Origin: UBA10427 sp003500135
GTDB taxonomy: Bacteria > Bacteroidota > Bacteroidia > Cytophagales > Cyclobacteriaceae
Assembly (NCBI GenBank): GCA_963966275.1
Contig: CAWZYQ010000097.1
Coordinates: forward strand, 1 to 14,836
Reading direction: 5' to 3'
Length of the DNA stretch: 14,836 nucleotides
Shown here piece by piece: positions 1 through 7,172 of this stretch (its first letter is position 1; each line of letters opens with the position of its first letter). The translations under genes were made by a program, and so were the position numbers. The notes below the pieces were generated by a model. The model made no database searches. It saw only the letters and a program-made list of their open reading frames with translations, and had not been told where the DNA came from.

Positions 1-1046
1 ATGCCAACAACATATTCGGCGTAGATTTCAAATCGGGTATTAACGACGATACCTATCGCTACTACATAGATTTTGCATCTAAAAATGGAATAGAATACGT
101 AATCCTCGATGAAGGCTGGACAAAAAGTACCACTGAAATTCTCGAGGATAATGACGAAATTGATGTTAAGGGACTGGTTGAATACGCCGAAAGTAAAAAT
201 GTTGGTATTATTTTATGGGTGTTATGGAAACCACTACAGGAAAACATGTCTGAAATTTTGGAAACCTATGCCGGTTGGGGCGCCAAAGGCATTAAAGTGG
301 ATTTTATGCAGCGAAACGATCAGGGCATGGTAGAGTCGTATGAAGAAATTGCCAAAGAAGCGGCGCGTCTTCAGCTTTTGGTTGACTATCACGGGGCGTT
401 TAAACCATCGGGCCTAAGAAGAAAATACCCCAATGTTTTGAATTATGAAGGCGTAAAAGGAAATGAAAACAATAAATGGAGCGCCGACATTACACCGGAA
501 CACAATGTAACCATTCCTTTTATACGTATGGCCGCCGGCCCCATGGATTATACGCCGGGCGCCATGCGAAATGCACAACCCGACAACTACCTGATCAGTT
601 TTGACAGGCCCATGAGCCTGGGCACCAGATGCCATGAAGTGGCAATGTATGTGGTGTATGAAGCGCCTATACAAATGATGTGTGAATCCCCATCTATTTA
701 TTACCGGGAGCAGGAATCAGTTGATTTCATCAGCAAAGCGCCCGTCACATGGGATGAAACGATTGTGCTGGAAGGAAAAGTGGCAGATTATATCATCGTA
801 GCCCGGCGAAAAGGTGACAACTGGCATATCGGCGCCATGACTGATTGGGAAGCCCGAAGTTTCGAGATTGACCTTTCTTTCTTGCCGGAAGGTAATTATG
901 TAATGACGGTTATGCAGGATGGTATTAATGCAGATCGAAATGCGGAAGATTACAAAAAAACAACCCGGGAAGTAAAACCAGGTGATAAAATAAATATCAA
1001 AATGGCATCCGGAGGAGGTTGGGCCGCAAGGATTGAATTGAAATAG
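1..1046 (+). CDS. Glycoside hydrolase family 97, retaining type (alpha-galactosidase-like), 5'-truncated
   Basis: The frame is already open at base 3 and runs to TAG at 1044-1046, so about 347 C-terminal residues of a roughly 650-700-residue enzyme are present. The visible part holds the second half of the (beta/alpha)8 barrel (VILDEGW, GIILWV, GIKVDFM, LVDYHGAFKPSGLRRKYPN, NYEGVKGNE) and the GH97 C-terminal beta-sandwich. The Asp of KVDF (codon 300-302) and the second Glu of NYEGVKGNE (codon 465-467) are 55 residues apart. As I recall, that is the spacing of nucleophile Asp415 and acid/base Glu470 in the retaining alpha-galactosidase BtGH97b. The Glu that serves as base in inverting SusB-type enzymes (in HE) is Gly here (DYHGAF). 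I infer a periplasmic exo-acting retaining alpha-glycosidase, most likely an alpha-galactosidase. It converges on the minus-strand glycan cluster. The missing N-terminus prevents a check of the signal peptide. Confidence 0.92.
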   Translation, partial: ANNIFGVDFKSGINDDTYRYYIDFASKNGIEYVILDEGWTKSTTEILEDNDEIDVKGLVEYAESKNVGIILWVLWKPLQENMSEILETYAGWGAKGIKVDFMQRNDQGMVESYEEIAKEAARLQLLVDYHGAFKPSGLRRKYPNVLNYEGVKGNENNKWSADITPEHNVTIPFIRMAAGPMDYTPGAMRNAQPDNYLISFDRPMSLGTRCHEVAMYVVYEAPIQMMCESPSIYYREQESVDFISKAPVTWDETIVLEGKVADYIIVARRKGDNWHIGAMTDWEARSFEIDLSFLPEGNYVMTVMQDGINADRNAEDYKKTTREVKPGDKINIKMASGGGWAARIELK

Positions 1047-1079
1047 GAACTATGTTTTATAATCCATAATAAATAGAGT

Positions 1080-1104
1080 CCCGGCAGAATCTCTGCCGGG
1101 TTTT
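1080..1104 (+). terminator. Intrinsic terminator of the GH97 gene
   Basis: A perfect 9-bp stem, CCCGGCAGA (1080-1088) and TCTGCCGGG (1092-1100), with a 3-nt loop is followed by TTTT and a T-rich stretch. It lies 33 bp after the GH97 stop. On the minus strand the stem is followed only by a mixed ACTCTATTTATT stretch, so it would stop the opposing lipoprotein transcript less efficiently. That opposing gene ends at 1105, directly beside the hairpin. Confidence 0.88.
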
Positions 1105-1566
1105 CTATTTTCCCTTATTTGAAAATTTCTCTACTTCTTCCCAGGTATTCCATATGGCATCTAATTTTTGATTGAATGGTACGGAATCTGCGCTGGAATT
1201 TAAAGAATCAAAAAGGACATGCATTTCGCCTCTCCATTCGGGGTATTCATCAGTAATTTCAATCATGTCATCCCATGCCGTCAAATGGTTCCCAAAAGCA
1301 TGGATAAAACCTTCGGGGCAATTCTCATAATTGAGGGCACGCATTTCGCGGGTATACTTTTCAATGGCAAGGCTTAGGGAAACTGTTTCACAGGCATGAT
1401 TTCTAATCCGCCCTATGCTGTCATCAATGGCCAGAACAGTTTCAATGCATTCTCTGTTTTCGAATGTCTTTTGTGCATTTTGAGATTGCCCCCTGTTTTT
1501 TGAACCGCATGACCATCCGAGCATTACAATAATTACCGGTAATATCTTCAGAAGATATTTCAGCAT
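1105..1566 (-). CDS. Small putative lipoprotein, family not recognised
   Basis: I do not recognise this family. The open frame reaches an ATG at 1596 (163 residues), but I prefer the ATG at 1566 (153 residues). That start gives a compact signal peptide, MLKYLLKILPVIIVMLGWSC: a short basic n-region, a hydrophobic core, and a Cys in a loose lipobox (GWSC, not canonical). The mature part begins GSKNRGQSQ, is acidic and helical, and contains several Cys and Trp residues (RECIETV, NHACETV, ENCPEG, WDDMIE, YPEWRGEM, IWNTWEEVEKF). No catalytic motif is visible. Neither ATG has a Shine-Dalgarno sequence. The gene follows lacI on the same strand after 186 bp, so co-transcription is uncertain. It may be an envelope protein unrelated to glycan use. 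Confidence 0.7.
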   Translation of the reverse strand: MLKYLLKILPVIIVMLGWSCGSKNRGQSQNAQKTFENRECIETVLAIDDSIGRIRNHACETVSLSLAIEKYTREMRALNYENCPEGFIHAFGNHLTAWDDMIEITDEYPEWRGEMHVLFDSLNSSADSVPFNQKLDAIWNTWEEVEKFSNKGK

Positions 1567-1782
1567 TGGTTCGGATAAAATCCCAACTGATTTCATTGGA
1601 TATCTGAATTGGACGCTTTACAAAATATAGTAAAAAACACGGAAGAGTGAAGCTAAGATTATAATATAGCCCTATATGAAAACATATTTTCGTTATTTTA
1701 AATATTTGAGGATAAGCGTACAACGCGAAGTGAAGGAATGGATCCGTAGGGTTAAAAATTAAACAAACAAACGGGTTTTGCA

Positions 1783-2844
1783 TTACGACACCTTTGACTG
1801 ATTAATGTTTATGTATTTCGTAATAGCTTGTGGGTTTTTGCAGGAATCCCGAATGATCAATTCCCCTTCCAATTTAATATGAGCGGTTATGTTTTCTCCA
1901 TCGAGTTGGTTTTTAAGGCATTTCAGGGCTTGACTACAGATTTCTTTTAACGGTTGTTTGACATAGGTTAAAGAAGGTGAAAACAGGTCGTATGCGATGT
2001 TCCCATCAAAGCCAATAATAGCAACATCATGTGGGATCTTTATCCCATTTTTCATAAAATAATACAGGCCCTGCACGGCGAGTGAATTGGTTAAAAAGAT
2101 TATTGCATCAATTTTATTCTTACCGTTAAACAATCTGTTTAAGGATTTCTCTATTTCATTCTGCGAATTATGATAATCAATTTCAATGAACTTCGGTTTT
2201 TGTGGCGAGGCGCTTTGTTTGAGTGCATCTTTATAACCCTTGAAACGGTCTCTTATATGCACCATGCTTGTTTTATATCCCATGGCCCCAATGTGTTGAT
2301 AACCTGACTCCAGTAAACAATTGCAAGCGTCGTATGTGGCTTTGTGATTATTCAAAACCACCCGGCTTACATCCAGGGAATTAAAAATCCTATCTACAAT
2401 TACTATTGGTTTTTTCTTGTTGACCAGTGATTGAATTTGTTCTTCACTTCCTTCCGCAGGTGCTATAATGTATCCGTCCACCTGTCGGTTTTCCATTACA
2501 TCAATTATCCTGGCTGATTTAACGGCATCCTCATCTGTATTACCTATGATGACTGAGTAGCCCATTTCATAAGCTTCCCGTTCAATATAGCGCGACATTT
2601 CGCTAAAAAAACTATTCGATATGTCAGGAACAATTAAACCAATGGTATCAGAAGTGCCTCTTCGCAAGCTACGGGCTACTAAATTTGGAGTATATTTCAT
2701 TTCCTCCGCAGCTTTTTTGATCCGATCGATCAAGTCCTTGCTTATCCGTTTTTCTTTTGCCTTTCCATTGAGAACATAGGAGACAGCAGCAGTGGAGGTA
2801 CCAACGTGCTTTGCGATATCTACAATAGATACTTTTTTCTTCAT
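1783..2844 (-). CDS. LacI-family transcriptional regulator
   Basis: This is a full-length 353-residue LacI/GalR-family repressor, close to the usual 330-350. Residues 5-25 (VSIVDIAKHVGTSTAAVSYVL) form the helix-turn-helix. They are followed by the hinge helix region (YTPNLVARSLRRGTSDTIGLIVPDI), which inserts in the minor groove of the operator. The periplasmic-binding-protein-like effector domain follows, with typical signatures NSFFSEM, VDGYIIAPA, AIIFLTNSLAVQGLYYFMKNGIKIPHDVAIIGFDG and SLTYVKQPLKEI. The ligand should be a mono- or oligosaccharide released by the locus (inference). The gene lies downstream of the sulfatase on the same strand. A 193-bp gap holds a hairpin and a perfect 13-bp inverted repeat, so it probably has its own, autoregulated promoter. 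The ATG at 2844 puts MKKK directly before the HTH, as expected. Confidence 0.95.
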   Translation of the reverse strand: MKKKVSIVDIAKHVGTSTAAVSYVLNGKAKEKRISKDLIDRIKKAAEEMKYTPNLVARSLRRGTSDTIGLIVPDISNSFFSEMSRYIEREAYEMGYSVIIGNTDEDAVKSARIIDVMENRQVDGYIIAPAEGSEEQIQSLVNKKKPIVIVDRIFNSLDVSRVVLNNHKATYDACNCLLESGYQHIGAMGYKTSMVHIRDRFKGYKDALKQSASPQKPKFIEIDYHNSQNEIEKSLNRLFNGKNKIDAIIFLTNSLAVQGLYYFMKNGIKIPHDVAIIGFDGNIAYDLFSPSLTYVKQPLKEICSQALKCLKNQLDGENITAHIKLEGELIIRDSCKNPQAITKYININQSKVS

Positions 2845-2896
2845 CGCATCAGTCTTGAGTTACATTTGAATAAATGGCTTAATGTACCGATAGAGT

Positions 2897-2925
2897 AAAT
2901 TTGATAAATACAATTTATCAAATTT
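2897..2925. promoter_or_regulatory. Perfect 13-bp inverted repeat, candidate LacI operator
   Basis: AAATTTGATAAAT (2897-2909) and ATTTATCAAATTT (2913-2925) are exact reverse complements separated by ACA. The site lies 53-81 bp before the lacI start codon, a position suited to autoregulation. It is AT-only apart from one G/C pair per arm, and lacks the central CG usual for LacI operators, so another role is possible, such as binding of a different dimeric regulator. It is too AT-rich to be a convincing terminator. Confidence 0.55.
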
Positions 2926-2994
2926 CATTATTCCACCTGACATATTATTTATGCGGGCAATTTTAATATGAAATTCATTTTTTTAGTTTTCAAT

Positions 2995-3024
2995 AAACCA
3001 CACCGATTTAAATCAGTGAGGCTT
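2995..3024 (-). terminator. Hairpin after the sulfatase stop, probable 3' end of the GH172-GH3-sulfatase transcript
   Basis: An imperfect palindrome is centred at 3009/3010, with core CACCGATTTAAATCAGTG (3001-3018) and flanking CC/GG and AA/TT pairs. Read as minus-strand RNA, the 3004/3015 and 2997/3022 positions form G-U wobbles. On the plus strand they would be C-A mismatches. That favours an RNA hairpin acting on the leftward transcript. It starts 13 bp after the sulfatase stop codon. No U-tract follows (ATTGAAAAC), so termination may be weak or this may serve only as a 3' stabiliser. Confidence 0.45.
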
Positions 3025-3037
3025 TTAAAAAGTCAAA

Positions 3038-4672
3038 TTATTTAATTATCCCTCTTTTTTTATACATATCAATGTAGCGCTGGTCCAGCTCTTCAGAGTC
3101 TTTATACTTTTTCCTCATATTTTTAAGCTTTTCCCTTAGTTCTTTCACTTCATCGGCATATGCCGGATCATTATACACATTGTTTAATTCCATCGGGTCT
3201 TTTTTGCGATCGTAAAGTTCCCATTCGTCGATATCGTAATAGAAATGCGCCAGTTTATAATCCTGGGTTACCATGCCATAATGACGTTTGACCATATGAA
3301 AGCCGGGATATTCGTAATAGTGGTAATATACGGCATCCCTTGTCCACTGATCGGTATTGCCCTCCAGTAATGGCATTAGGCTTTCACCCTGCATGTCGTC
3401 CGGGGCTTCTACACCGGCTGCCTCTAAAAAGGTCTGGGCAAAATCAAGGTTTTGAACCATTTCTGTCGATACAGTACCCGCTTTGATTTTTTCCGGCCAT
3501 TTCACCAGCAAAGGTGTTTTGAATGATTCATTATAAATGAACCGCTTATCAAACCAGCCATGCTCTCCCAAATAAAACCCCTGGTCGGAAGTGTAGACCA
3601 CTATGGTATTTTCACTCAGGCCGTTTTCGTCGAGGTAAGTGAGTAGTCGGCCAACATTTTCATCCACTGCGGCAATGGTAGCCAGGTAATCCTGCATATA
3701 CCGTTGATACTTCCAGCGCATGTAGGAGGTATCGTTCATATGGGGGTAAATTTCCTTAAACCTTTCATTGATCGGTCCATACACTTCATCCCAATCTTGC
3801 TTTTGTTCCTCCGTAAATCGCGAGTATTTCTGATCAAATACCCTGAACCCCCATTCCGACATTTCTTTGATGCCCAGCTCTTTGGCCACTTCGGGATAAA
3901 TTTTGTTATCGGCAGAAACTGTCATGTGCCTGAGTATATTCATTTCTGCTTCCCTGGCGGCGGTCCCCCTTCCTTCGTAATCGTCAAATAAGGTTTCGGG
4001 TTCCGGGAAATTCCGTTTGGTGAATTCCCTGTAGTGACGGGGAGCGGGTATCCATTCGCGGTGAGGCGCTTTATGCAAATAAAACAACATAAATGGTTTC
4101 TCTTCTTCCCGCCGGTTATCGAACCAATCGATGGTTAAGTCAGTGATGATATCCGTTACATATCCTTCAACAGTGGTATCGCCTTCACTGGTTATAAACT
4201 CAGGATTGTAATAATCCCCCTGTCCGGGCAGGATCTTAAATTCATCAAAACCTTTGGGTTTATTGCCAAAATGCAGCTTACCAAACATGGCGGTTTGATA
4301 GCCATTGTCCTGCAGTATTTGCGGGAAAGTAACGTTTGTGGTATCAAACGGGAACACATTATCAATTTTGCCATGAATATGCGTGTGTTTACCTGTAAGA
4401 ATGGTCGCCCTGGACGGCGCACAAATTGAATTGGTCACCGATGCATTGGTAAACAGCATGCCTTCTTCGGCGAGTCGATCAATATTTGGTGTCTGGATCA
4501 GCTCATCATCGTACGCACTGATGGCCTGGTAAGCATGGTCATCACTCATAATAAAAATAATGTTTGGTCGCTTAGGTACTTCCTCTTTGGTTTTTTGACT
4601 ACAGGTCGTGCCAACTAACAGCAGGCCTATAACAGCAACCATAAGGTGTATTTTGAATTGTAGCTTTTTCAT
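3038..4672 (-). CDS. S1-family formylglycine-dependent sulfatase
   Basis: The protein has 544 residues, usual for the family. It removes sulfate esters from a glycan. C84 in SICAPSRATILTG matches the C-x-P-S-R sulfatase signature, so C84 should be oxidised to formylglycine by a radical-SAM maturase encoded elsewhere. Other active-site elements are the metal-binding D44-D45 (IFIMSDDHAYQ), K132 (FGKLHFG), H200/H204 (FYLHKAPHREW) and D363-Q364 (YTSDQGFYLGEHGW) with K376. The N-terminus is a signal peptide ending in GTTC (C24), a possible but non-canonical lipobox. The overall pattern (LIQTPNIDRLAEEGMLFTNASVTNSICAPSRA, GFDEFKILPGQGDYYNP) resembles S1 subfamilies containing N-acetylglucosamine-6-sulfatases. 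I would not assign a subfamily or sulfate position by eye. It starts 50 bp after the GH3 stop, so the two are very likely co-transcribed. Confidence 0.95.
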   Translation of the reverse strand: MKKLQFKIHLMVAVIGLLLVGTTCSQKTKEEVPKRPNIIFIMSDDHAYQAISAYDDELIQTPNIDRLAEEGMLFTNASVTNSICAPSRATILTGKHTHIHGKIDNVFPFDTTNVTFPQILQDNGYQTAMFGKLHFGNKPKGFDEFKILPGQGDYYNPEFITSEGDTTVEGYVTDIITDLTIDWFDNRREEEKPFMLFYLHKAPHREWIPAPRHYREFTKRNFPEPETLFDDYEGRGTAAREAEMNILRHMTVSADNKIYPEVAKELGIKEMSEWGFRVFDQKYSRFTEEQKQDWDEVYGPINERFKEIYPHMNDTSYMRWKYQRYMQDYLATIAAVDENVGRLLTYLDENGLSENTIVVYTSDQGFYLGEHGWFDKRFIYNESFKTPLLVKWPEKIKAGTVSTEMVQNLDFAQTFLEAAGVEAPDDMQGESLMPLLEGNTDQWTRDAVYYHYYEYPGFHMVKRHYGMVTQDYKLAHFYYDIDEWELYDRKKDPMELNNVYNDPAYADEVKELREKLKNMRKKYKDSEELDQRYIDMYKKRGIIK

Positions 4673-4722
4673 GGTGAAATATTTATTAGTTTCTATCGAT
4701 TATATCTTCGGCTGGTTTGGAA

Positions 4723-6963
4723 CTATTTTCGCCAGTTTACTTTTTCAGATTTTACTTCTTTGGAACTTGTGCCGATATAAATATTAAAATCACCTGGCTC
4801 CCAACCGTATTCCAGATCACTGTTGTAAAATTTGAGGTGATCGGTGGTTATGGTGAAATCAACTGTTTTTGATTCTCCGGGCGCCAGCACAATTTTTTCA
4901 AAACCTTTTAACTCCTTCACCGGCCTTGAAACGGAGGCTGCCGGGTCGTTAATGTAAAGTTGAACCACCTCTTCTCCTTCGTATTCACCTGTATTGGTTA
5001 CTGTAACGGAAGCAACTAACTTTTCATTTGCAGAAAATTCATTTTTATTCAATTGAATATCACTGTACTCAAAGGTCGTATAGCTTAACCCGTAACCGAA
5101 TGGGAATAAAGGTGTATTGGGTATATCGAGATATCGGGAAGTAAAATAAGAGGTTTCATTTTGAGGCCTGCCAGTCCGGTTGTGGTTGTAATAAATCGGC
5201 GCCTGACCCACTACGCGAGGGAAAGTCATGGTTATCTTTCCTGATGGGTTGAAATCTCCAAATAACACGTCGGCAATACCATTTCCGGCCTGTACGCCGG
5301 CATGCCAGGTTTCGAGCATGGCATCTACATGTTCATTTTCCCAGCTCAATGCTAATGGGCGGCCATTTCCGAGTACAAGCACCACAGGTTTTCCGGTATT
5401 CAACAGCTCTTTCAGCAGCCTTTGCTGACATTCCGGTAAACCAATGTCGGCACGGCTGGATGCTTCCCCGGACCAACTTCTGGGTTCACCTAAAACGGCA
5501 ACGATTACATCGGCCTTATCGGCTACTTCTTTAGCTTCGTCCAATAGTTGCTTCGACTTTTGTTTGTCGATAGTGATCTGCTGGTCCTTGGCCCTTCTTC
5601 TGTTGATCAAAAAGGAATCTTCGGTAAAATAGGAGCCCTGTGCAAAGAGTACATCGGCATTTGTGCCGGCTACGTTTCGTATACCGTCTATGATCGGAAC
5701 GATATCGGTAGTGTCACGTGTGGCAGCCCAGGTACCCAGCATATCAATTTTCGAGTTGGCCAGGGGGCCGATCACAGCAATGGCCCCTTCCTTTTTCAGC
5801 GGCAATACTTCGTTGCTGTTTTTCAGAAGCACGCATGACCTGGCAGCAAGTTCACGGGCATACGCCTGATGTTCATCACTTAACCAGTATTTTTCAGCAC
5901 GTTCTTCATCGAAGTATTGATAGGGTTTATCAAACAGTCCCAGCTTGTATTTCGCCTCCAGAATTCGTCTGCATGCCCGATCAATCTCGTCTTCCGTTAC
6001 TTTGCCTTCTTCCAGGGATTTTTTTAACGTGCCGATATATGATTGTCCAACCATGTCCATATCCACGCCCGCCTTCAGGGCTTTTACAGCAACTGTTTGG
6101 AGATCACCCAGACCGTGATGGATCATTTCATTAATGGCCGTGTAATCGGTGACTACGAAACCATCAAAGCCCCAATCTTCCCTGAGAAGGTCAGTCATCA
6201 ACCATTTGTTTCCGGTTGCAGGTACCATATCTACCACATTAAAGGAGGTCATTGCCGTACCTACGCCGGCTTCAACGGCGGCTTTATATGGGGGCAAATA
6301 ATCCTCATACATGGTTATCCTGCTCATGTCTACGGTATTGTAATCGCGGCCGGCTTCCGGGGCTCCATAAAGGGCGAAATGTTTTACGCAGGCCAGGATG
6401 GTGTTTTCTTTGGAAAGGTCATCTCCCTGGTAGCCTCTAACGTATGCTTTAGCAATCAGGCTTCCCAAATATGGGTCTTCACCTGCGCCTTCTGCTACTC
6501 TTCCCCATCGCGGGTCGCGGGAAATATCAACCATAGGGGAGTAGGTCCAGTTGATTCCTGCACAACTGGCCTCAATTGCAGATATTCTAGCCATCTTTTC
6601 GATTTTTTCCACGTCCCACATACAGGACATGGCGAGAGGAATAGGGAAAGTTGTTTTGTATCCATGAATAACGTCGCGCCCGGTGATCAGGGGTATGCCC
6701 ATCCTGGATTCCTCCACGGCAGCTTTTTGACTATTCATGCCCCAGGCCGAACCAATCAATCCCTGTTTGATGTAATCGAGGCGGCCCTCGCCCTCGGTAA
6801 TTACTTTTAAGTCACCCACTCCCGAAGATAAATTGAGCTGGCCCAATTTTTCTTCTACTGTCATTTTCCGGAGAAGCTCATCAATGAACCTATCCATTTT
6901 CTGATCTTGCCCATGCGCCACGCCAGCCAACAACAGGCAAAATAATATTGCTTTAATTTTCAT
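4723..6963 (-). CDS. Exported GH3 beta-glycosidase (BglX-like)
   Basis: The protein has 746 residues, typical of periplasmic BglX-type enzymes. MKIKAILFCLLLAGVAHG-Q is a signal peptide. The N-terminal barrel contains GRDVIHGYKTTFPIPLA, SPMVDISRDPRWGR, VKHFALYGAPEAGRDYNTVDMS and the nucleophile motif GFDGFVVTDY (D273). The following alpha/beta domain carries LLKNSNEVLPL and the likely acid/base E500 in EPRSWSGEASSRADIGLP. A fibronectin-III-like domain covers about residues 655-740 (VTVTNTGEYEGEEVVQLYINDP). The expected reaction is hydrolysis of a terminal beta-linked sugar from oligosaccharides in the periplasm. GH3 also includes beta-xylosidases and other activities, so the exact sugar is open. 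Its 209-bp gap from GH172 holds a hairpin and a possible promoter. Confidence 0.96.
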   Translation of the reverse strand: MKIKAILFCLLLAGVAHGQDQKMDRFIDELLRKMTVEEKLGQLNLSSGVGDLKVITEGEGRLDYIKQGLIGSAWGMNSQKAAVEESRMGIPLITGRDVIHGYKTTFPIPLAMSCMWDVEKIEKMARISAIEASCAGINWTYSPMVDISRDPRWGRVAEGAGEDPYLGSLIAKAYVRGYQGDDLSKENTILACVKHFALYGAPEAGRDYNTVDMSRITMYEDYLPPYKAAVEAGVGTAMTSFNVVDMVPATGNKWLMTDLLREDWGFDGFVVTDYTAINEMIHHGLGDLQTVAVKALKAGVDMDMVGQSYIGTLKKSLEEGKVTEDEIDRACRRILEAKYKLGLFDKPYQYFDEERAEKYWLSDEHQAYARELAARSCVLLKNSNEVLPLKKEGAIAVIGPLANSKIDMLGTWAATRDTTDIVPIIDGIRNVAGTNADVLFAQGSYFTEDSFLINRRRAKDQQITIDKQKSKQLLDEAKEVADKADVIVAVLGEPRSWSGEASSRADIGLPECQQRLLKELLNTGKPVVLVLGNGRPLALSWENEHVDAMLETWHAGVQAGNGIADVLFGDFNPSGKITMTFPRVVGQAPIYYNHNRTGRPQNETSYFTSRYLDIPNTPLFPFGYGLSYTTFEYSDIQLNKNEFSANEKLVASVTVTNTGEYEGEEVVQLYINDPAASVSRPVKELKGFEKIVLAPGESKTVDFTITTDHLKFYNSDLEYGWEPGDFNIYIGTSSKEVKSEKVNWRK

Positions 6964-7012
6964 CTGGAATTAGTTATTGGATTTATCAATTCATTTGGAC
7001 TTTCCATTTTCA

Positions 7013-7046
7013 GAATATAATTGGTGTAACAGCCAAAAGTATATTC
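7013..7046. promoter_or_regulatory. Hairpin with embedded candidate -7 box in the GH172-GH3 gap
   Basis: The 209-bp gap between GH172 and GH3 is large for an operon. It contains nested repeats: GAATATA (7013-7019) with TATATTC (7040-7046), and inside them TTGG (7021-7024) with CCAA (7033-7036). On the minus strand 7041-7034 reads TACTTTTG, an exact TAnnTTTG -7 element of Bacteroidota promoters, about 70 bp before the GH3 start. No clear TTTG is seen at the -33 distance. A second promoter, or attenuation or processing between GH172 and GH3, is possible. Confidence 0.35.
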
Positions 7047-7172
7047 AGAATTCAGGTTTCGTGCCCGTGTCCTGATAATACACCTAATTCGCAATGATTA
7101 GCATAGCAATTAATACTATGGCGTAAAATTTATATATTTTCATGAGAATTGAAAGGCATAACCCAAAACGAT

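Noticed and set aside
1664..1677. ATATAG-CC-CTATAT inverted repeat between lacI and the lipoprotein gene
   Set aside because: The arms are short and AT-rich, expected by chance in such sequence, and not placed at a recognisable promoter.
1442..1783. 113-codon minus-strand open frame between lacI and the lipoprotein gene
   Set aside because: It overlaps the lipoprotein coding region in another frame, has no signal or domain, and its composition looks like translated AT-rich spacer.
5718..6810. Long plus-strand open frames opposite the GH3 gene
   Set aside because: They are antisense to a complete GH3 with all catalytic motifs, have no recognisable domain, and overlap each other in different frames.
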